Source: Sphingomonas sp. PAMC 26605
Lineage (GTDB): Bacteria; Pseudomonadota; Alphaproteobacteria; Sphingomonadales; Sphingomonadaceae
Reading direction: 5' to 3'
DNA: 44,969 nt
Assembly: GCF_000241485.1 (NCBI RefSeq)
Contig: NZ_JH584241.1
Span: 3,472,413-3,517,381, forward strand
In this document: positions 41,839 through 44,969 of the stretch, piece after piece
Layout: every line of letters begins with the position of its first letter
Numbering within the stretch: position 1 is the first letter of the stretch
Program-made: the position numbers and the translations under genes
The notes under the pieces: generated by a model
Told to the model about the DNA's origin: nothing
Databases searched by the model: none
Seen by the model: the letters and a program-made list of their open reading frames with translations, nothing else

Positions 41839-42969
41839 GTGACCTCAATTCTGATCGTCGATCATGACACGGTTGCCCGCACTGCGCTGAAGCAAGCGTT
41901 CGAACGCTTCGACGGCGTGCGTTGTGCAACGATCCAGCCGTCGGCGGCACCCGACGCGGCCAGTCTCACGGACGGGCGCCACGGGATCATCCTCGCGATC
42001 GACAGCGATGGGTCGGCGGACCGCTGGGAGCAGGCGCGCCGCGCGCGCGCCGACGATCCGGCGATAGCGATCGGCTATCTCTCGGGAAACGACGATCATG
42101 CCTGGAGCGCGGCCGGCGTGCCGCACAGCGTCGTCTTCGATGCCACGGCCGATCCCGCCACGATCGCCACCGTCTTCCTGCGACTCTGCCGCTTGGCGCA
42201 GCAGGGCGTGGGCTTCGCGGTGGATCGCGGCGCGCGCGCCGACCTCCCCGATTTGAGCACCGCACGCGCGCGGCTCGCCTCGCTCGGCAACGATCTGATC
42301 CATCTGTCGCGCCTCAACGCGATGGGAATGATGGCGACGACGCTGGCGGACGAACTTTCGCAGCCGCTGACGACGATCAGCAACCATCTGGCGGTGGCAC
42401 GGATGCTCGTCGATCGCGCGGGCGACCCCGTGCTCATCGCCCAGTCGCTGCAGGCCGCGACCGAGGGGAGCCGTTCGGCGGGCGAGATCATCCGGACACT
42501 GCAATCGCTCGCGACCCCGCGCGAGACGCACCAGGATTCGGTCGTGCTCGATGACATGCTCCGCGATGCCGCGGATATCGTCACGCTCGGCCGCCCCGGC
42601 GCGCGGATCACGCTGGATCTTCCGGCGTCGCTCATCGTCTCGTGCGACCGCATCCTGATCCAGCAGACGCTGCTCAACCTGCTGCAGAACGCGGTCGATG
42701 CTGCCGACGGCACGCCGGTCGATATCGTCATCAGCGCGTCCGACAAGGGGCAGGTCGTCGAAATCTGCGTGGCGGATTCGGGGCCCGGAATCGACCGGAC
42801 GCTGCTGCCCGACGTGTTCGAACCCTTTGTCACGACCAAGAGCGACGGACTGGGGATCGGCCTGCCGATCTGCAAGGCGATCGTCGAGGCGCAGGGCGGG
42901 GTCATCACGCTCCGCAATCAAGCCGAACGCGGCGCGATCGCCTGCTTCACAGTGCCGCGGATCGCGTAG
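41839..42969 (+). CDS. Histidine-kinase-like protein with pseudo-receiver and Asp in place of the phospho-His
   Basis: A 376-residue cytoplasmic protein. Residues 1-120 look like a receiver (SILIVDHDTVARTALKQAFE) but the phospho-site strand reads IILAIDSDGSAD, not the usual LLDxxxP, and the Lys loop is lost. A HisKA-like helix pair follows with LNAMGMMATTLADELSQPLTTISNHL: the usual His of AHELNQPL is Asp171 (codon GAC at 42349-42351). The ATPase domain is intact (LLNLLQNAVDAAD, VADSGPGID, GLGIGLPICKAIVEAQGG). GTG at 41839 has GGGGG upstream and begins the receiver fold; an in-frame GTG at 41752 is less likely. It may bind ATP without autophosphorylating. Confidence 0.82.
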   Translation: MTSILIVDHDTVARTALKQAFERFDGVRCATIQPSAAPDAASLTDGRHGIILAIDSDGSADRWEQARRARADDPAIAIGYLSGNDDHAWSAAGVPHSVVFDATADPATIATVFLRLCRLAQQGVGFAVDRGARADLPDLSTARARLASLGNDLIHLSRLNAMGMMATTLADELSQPLTTISNHLAVARMLVDRAGDPVLIAQSLQAATEGSRSAGEIIRTLQSLATPRETHQDSVVLDDMLRDAADIVTLGRPGARITLDLPASLIVSCDRILIQQTLLNLLQNAVDAADGTPVDIVISASDKGQVVEICVADSGPGIDRTLLPDVFEPFVTTKSDGLGIGLPICKAIVEAQGGVITLRNQAERGAIACFTVPRIA

Positions 42970-42994
42970 CGATCCCCGCGCGCGGCACGTCTGG

Positions 42995-43336
42995 TCAGTC
43001 GACAACCTTCATCAAGCGCCGCTCGACCGGCGCGAGCACCGCGCCGAGCTCGGGCCCGCGCTTGAGCACCATGCCATGTTCGCCGATCAACGCCCACATG
43101 CCCTGCTTGTGACGCAGCGCGGGGCGTTTCTCGACGCGGAACTCGGGGCGCTCGGCGGCACGGCGGAAGGCCGCGAAGACCGCCGCCTCATGGCCGAGAT
43201 CGATTGCATAGTCGCGCCATAGCCCTGCGGTGACCATCCGACCGTACAGATCGAGGATCCGGTTGAGTTCGAGGCGGTCGAAGCCGATCTGCAGCGGGGC
43301 GCCACGCGCGCCGGGAAAAGGGGTGACCGTTCCCAT
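42995..43336 (-). CDS. DUF2794 domain protein
   Basis: A 113-residue protein of the alphaproteobacterial DUF2794 family: FDRLELNRILDLYGRMVTAGLWRDYAIDLGHEAAVFAAFRRAAERPEFRVEKRP is characteristic. No function is known to me. The ATG at 43336 overlaps the cysE stop by one base (TGATG), so it is translated with cysE. It is convergent with the degenerate kinase gene, 25 nt apart. Confidence 0.85.
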   Translation of the reverse strand: MGTVTPFPGARGAPLQIGFDRLELNRILDLYGRMVTAGLWRDYAIDLGHEAAVFAAFRRAAERPEFRVEKRPALRHKQGMWALIGEHGMVLKRGPELGAVLAPVERRLMKVVD

Positions 43337-44016
43337 CAAGCCCGATCGCGTATATCGGTATTTTCGAGCAGCAAAGCGTCGAGCCGCTTGCGCATCGTCT
43401 CGAGCTCGCAGCGCAGCAGTTCGACCTTCTGCGTCGCCGGATCGAACATGTCGCGGCACGGCGTGCCGTAGGCAAGGAATTCGACCGGCTTCTGCCCGCC
43501 CTCGACCATCGTCGCGCGCGCCGGAATGCCGACCATCACCGCACCCTCGACGACATCCTTGGTGACCACGGCATTCGCGCCGACGCGCGACCCCTTGTTG
43601 AGCGTGATCGGACCGAGCACCTGCGCGCCCGAGCCGATGATGACGTTGTCGCACAAGGTCGGGTGGCGCTTGCCGGCCACGCCGTTGTCGGGGCTGGTGC
43701 CGCCGAGCGTCACGCACTGATAAATCGTGACATTGTCGCCGATATGCGCAGTCTCGCCGATCACGACGAAGCCGTGGTCGATGAAGAAATTGCGCCCGAT
43801 CGTCGCACCCGGATGAATGTCGATCGCGGTCATGAAGCGCGAGAAATGGTTGACCGCGCGCGCGAGGAAGAACAGCCGCGCCTTGAACAGGCGATGCGCG
43901 ATACGGTGGTAGCCGAGCGCCCACACGCCCGGATAGGTCAGGATCTCGAGCCGCGACCGCGGGGCCGGATCGCGCGCCTTGATCGAATCGAGATAGGCGA
44001 TCAATCGTCCCATCAT
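43336..44016 (-). CDS. cysE: Serine O-acetyltransferase (EpsC/CysE type)
   Basis: A 226-residue acetyltransferase that makes O-acetylserine for cysteine synthesis. The hexapeptide beta-helix is clear: IDIHPGATIGRNFFIDHGFVVIGETAHIGDNVTIYQCVTLGGTS, then KRHPTLCDNVIIGSGAQVLGPITLNKGSRVGANAVVTKDV and GIPAR. The short N-terminal helical part marks the EpsC subgroup. A C-terminal coiled helix (VELLRCELETMRKRLDALLLEN) is added. AGGGGAA lies 6 nt before ATGATG at 44016. The divergent neighbour is a TauE/SafE permease. Confidence 0.93.
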   Translation of the reverse strand: MMGRLIAYLDSIKARDPAPRSRLEILTYPGVWALGYHRIAHRLFKARLFFLARAVNHFSRFMTAIDIHPGATIGRNFFIDHGFVVIGETAHIGDNVTIYQCVTLGGTSPDNGVAGKRHPTLCDNVIIGSGAQVLGPITLNKGSRVGANAVVTKDVVEGAVMVGIPARATMVEGGQKPVEFLAYGTPCRDMFDPATQKVELLRCELETMRKRLDALLLENTDIRDRA

Positions 44017-44149
44017 TGCGGTTTCCCCTTCATCAGCGCGCTATCTAACGCTTCGACCCGTCGAATTAAAGGCGCAGCCGGTCGCTAAGTTTGCAGAAGT
44101 AAAGCCTATCTTTCTTGTAGGATTTGAAAAAGGCGGTGATCTGTTGACG

Positions 44150-44932
44150 ATGCCCGATCTTGCGACTGTCGATTTCGCTGCCGTTTTCGCGAGCGTGCTG
44201 CCCTTCATCCTGATCGGCTTTGCCGCGCAGATCGTCGATGGCGCGCTCGGCATGGCGTTCGGGGTGATCAACAACACATTGCTCGTCGTGCTGCTCGGCA
44301 TGCCGCCGGCGGTCGCTTCGGCGAGCGTCCATGCGGTCGAGACCTTCACCACCGCGGCGTCGGGCGTCAGCCATATCGTTCACCGCAATGTCGACTGGCG
44401 GCTGTTTCGGCGCCTCGTCATTCCGGGGATGATCGGCGGCGCGCTCGGCGCCTATGTGCTGAGTCATATCGACGGCGCGGTCGCGCGGCCGTTCGTGATG
44501 GCGTATCTGTCGCTGATGGGGCTGTATCTGCTCTACCGCGCCTATCGCGGACCGGTCGCGCCCAAGCAGCCCAAGGTGATCGAGCCGCTCGGGCTCATCG
44601 GCGGCTTTCTCGATGCCGCGGGTGGCGGTGGTTGGGGCCCGGTGGTAACCTCCAACCTGCTCGTCCAGGGCGCCGCACCGCGGACGACGATCGGCACGGT
44701 CAACACCTCGGAATTCTTCCTCACCGCGACGATCTCGGCGACCTTCATCGCGACGCTCGGGCTCAAGGCCTTCACGCTGCAGACGCTCGGCATCCTCATC
44801 GGCGGATTGATCGCCGCGCCGATCGGCGCGGTGATCGCCAAACGCGTGCCGGCGCGCCGACTGATGGGAATGGTCGGCGGCCTGCTGACCGTGACGAGCG
44901 CCTATTCGGTGTGGGCCGCGCTCGCAAATTGA
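44150..44932 (+). CDS. TauE/SafE family permease
   Basis: A 260-residue membrane protein with seven or eight hydrophobic segments. FILIGFAAQIVDGALGMAFGVINNTLL and the repeated GGFLDAAGGGGWGPVVTSNLL are the two family repeats. Members export sulfite or sulfoacetate, or move other organic anions. Being divergent from cysE suggests a sulfur link, but the substrate cannot be told. ATG at 44150 is used; a TTG at 44144 adds two residues. The 133-nt gap to cysE is AT-richer than average (CCTATCTTTCTTGTAGG near 44106) and likely holds both promoters. Confidence 0.85.
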   Translation: MPDLATVDFAAVFASVLPFILIGFAAQIVDGALGMAFGVINNTLLVVLLGMPPAVASASVHAVETFTTAASGVSHIVHRNVDWRLFRRLVIPGMIGGALGAYVLSHIDGAVARPFVMAYLSLMGLYLLYRAYRGPVAPKQPKVIEPLGLIGGFLDAAGGGGWGPVVTSNLLVQGAAPRTTIGTVNTSEFFLTATISATFIATLGLKAFTLQTLGILIGGLIAAPIGAVIAKRVPARRLMGMVGGLLTVTSAYSVWAALAN

Positions 44933-44940
44933 GCAGGAAG

Positions 44941-44962
44941 CCCCTCCCCTTCAGGGGAGGGG
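44941..44962 (+). terminator. Hairpin after the permease gene
   Basis: A perfect 9-bp stem CCCCTCCCC/GGGGAGGGG with TTCA loop begins 8 nt past the stop and is followed by TTGGGGT at the window edge. It may terminate the gene; the CCCCTCCCCTTCAGGGGAGG form is also a common dispersed palindrome in sphingomonads (from memory). Confidence 0.6.
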
Positions 44963-44969
44963 TTGGGGT

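Overview
This window looks like core chromosome of a high-GC alphaproteobacterium, most likely a sphingomonad (Sphingomonas or a close relative). The reasons are the codon use, the phoR-pstSCAB-phoU-phoB order, the short intergenic regions with 4-nt ATGA/GTGA gene overlaps, a DUF2794 protein next to an EpsC-type cysE, and the style of the small dispersed inverted repeats. I see no insertion sequence, prophage, integrase or CRISPR array. The only module that looks acquired is a small toxin-antitoxin pair between glmU and glmS.

Layout, left to right. 1-1161: a YqjI-like PadR regulator with a His/Gly-rich leader, a DUF2218 gene behind it, a terminator, and two identical palindromes upstream of padR. 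1297-3899: rarA, a YjbR-type gene and a DUF429-like gene joined by 4-nt overlaps, then tRNA-Thr(UGU). 4036-9563: a large hybrid histidine kinase, htpG behind a sigma32-like promoter, and a phosphoribosyltransferase. 9722-16922: a fucose locus made of an esterase, an SGNH esterase, a GH29 alpha-L-fucosidase, a FucP-like transporter, an aldo-keto reductase that is probably L-fucose dehydrogenase, and a two-subunit UxaA-type dehydratase. 17007-20152: dnaK-dnaJ with a branched repeat between them and a sigma32-like promoter upstream. 20316-24515: a PCu(A)C copper chaperone, and a pair formed by a CHASE4-type sensor kinase and a REC-GGDEF-EAL response regulator.

24608-29462, minus strand: glmU, antitoxin, PIN toxin, glmS, ROK sugar kinase, so UDP-GlcNAc synthesis is interrupted by a TA module. 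29524-30198: gph. 30190-32804, minus strand: a compact four-gene cassette of a Tat-leader small protein, a PqqD-like protein, an HprK-related kinase and an NTP_transf_5 nucleotidyltransferase. This is the so-called HPr-rel-A system, whose function I do not know to be established; it is the best candidate here for an undescribed pathway. 32872-40142: the complete phosphate regulon with a PHO box laid over the phoR stop codon.

40226-44969: a small secreted Pro/Ala-rich protein, a hydroxyacyl-CoA-type SDR, a histidine-kinase-like protein whose phosphoacceptor His is replaced by Asp, DUF2794, cysE and a TauE/SafE permease. Starts were chosen from Shine-Dalgarno sequences, overlaps and family N-termini; doubtful ones are flagged. 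All family assignments rest on reading motifs by eye, without database searches.
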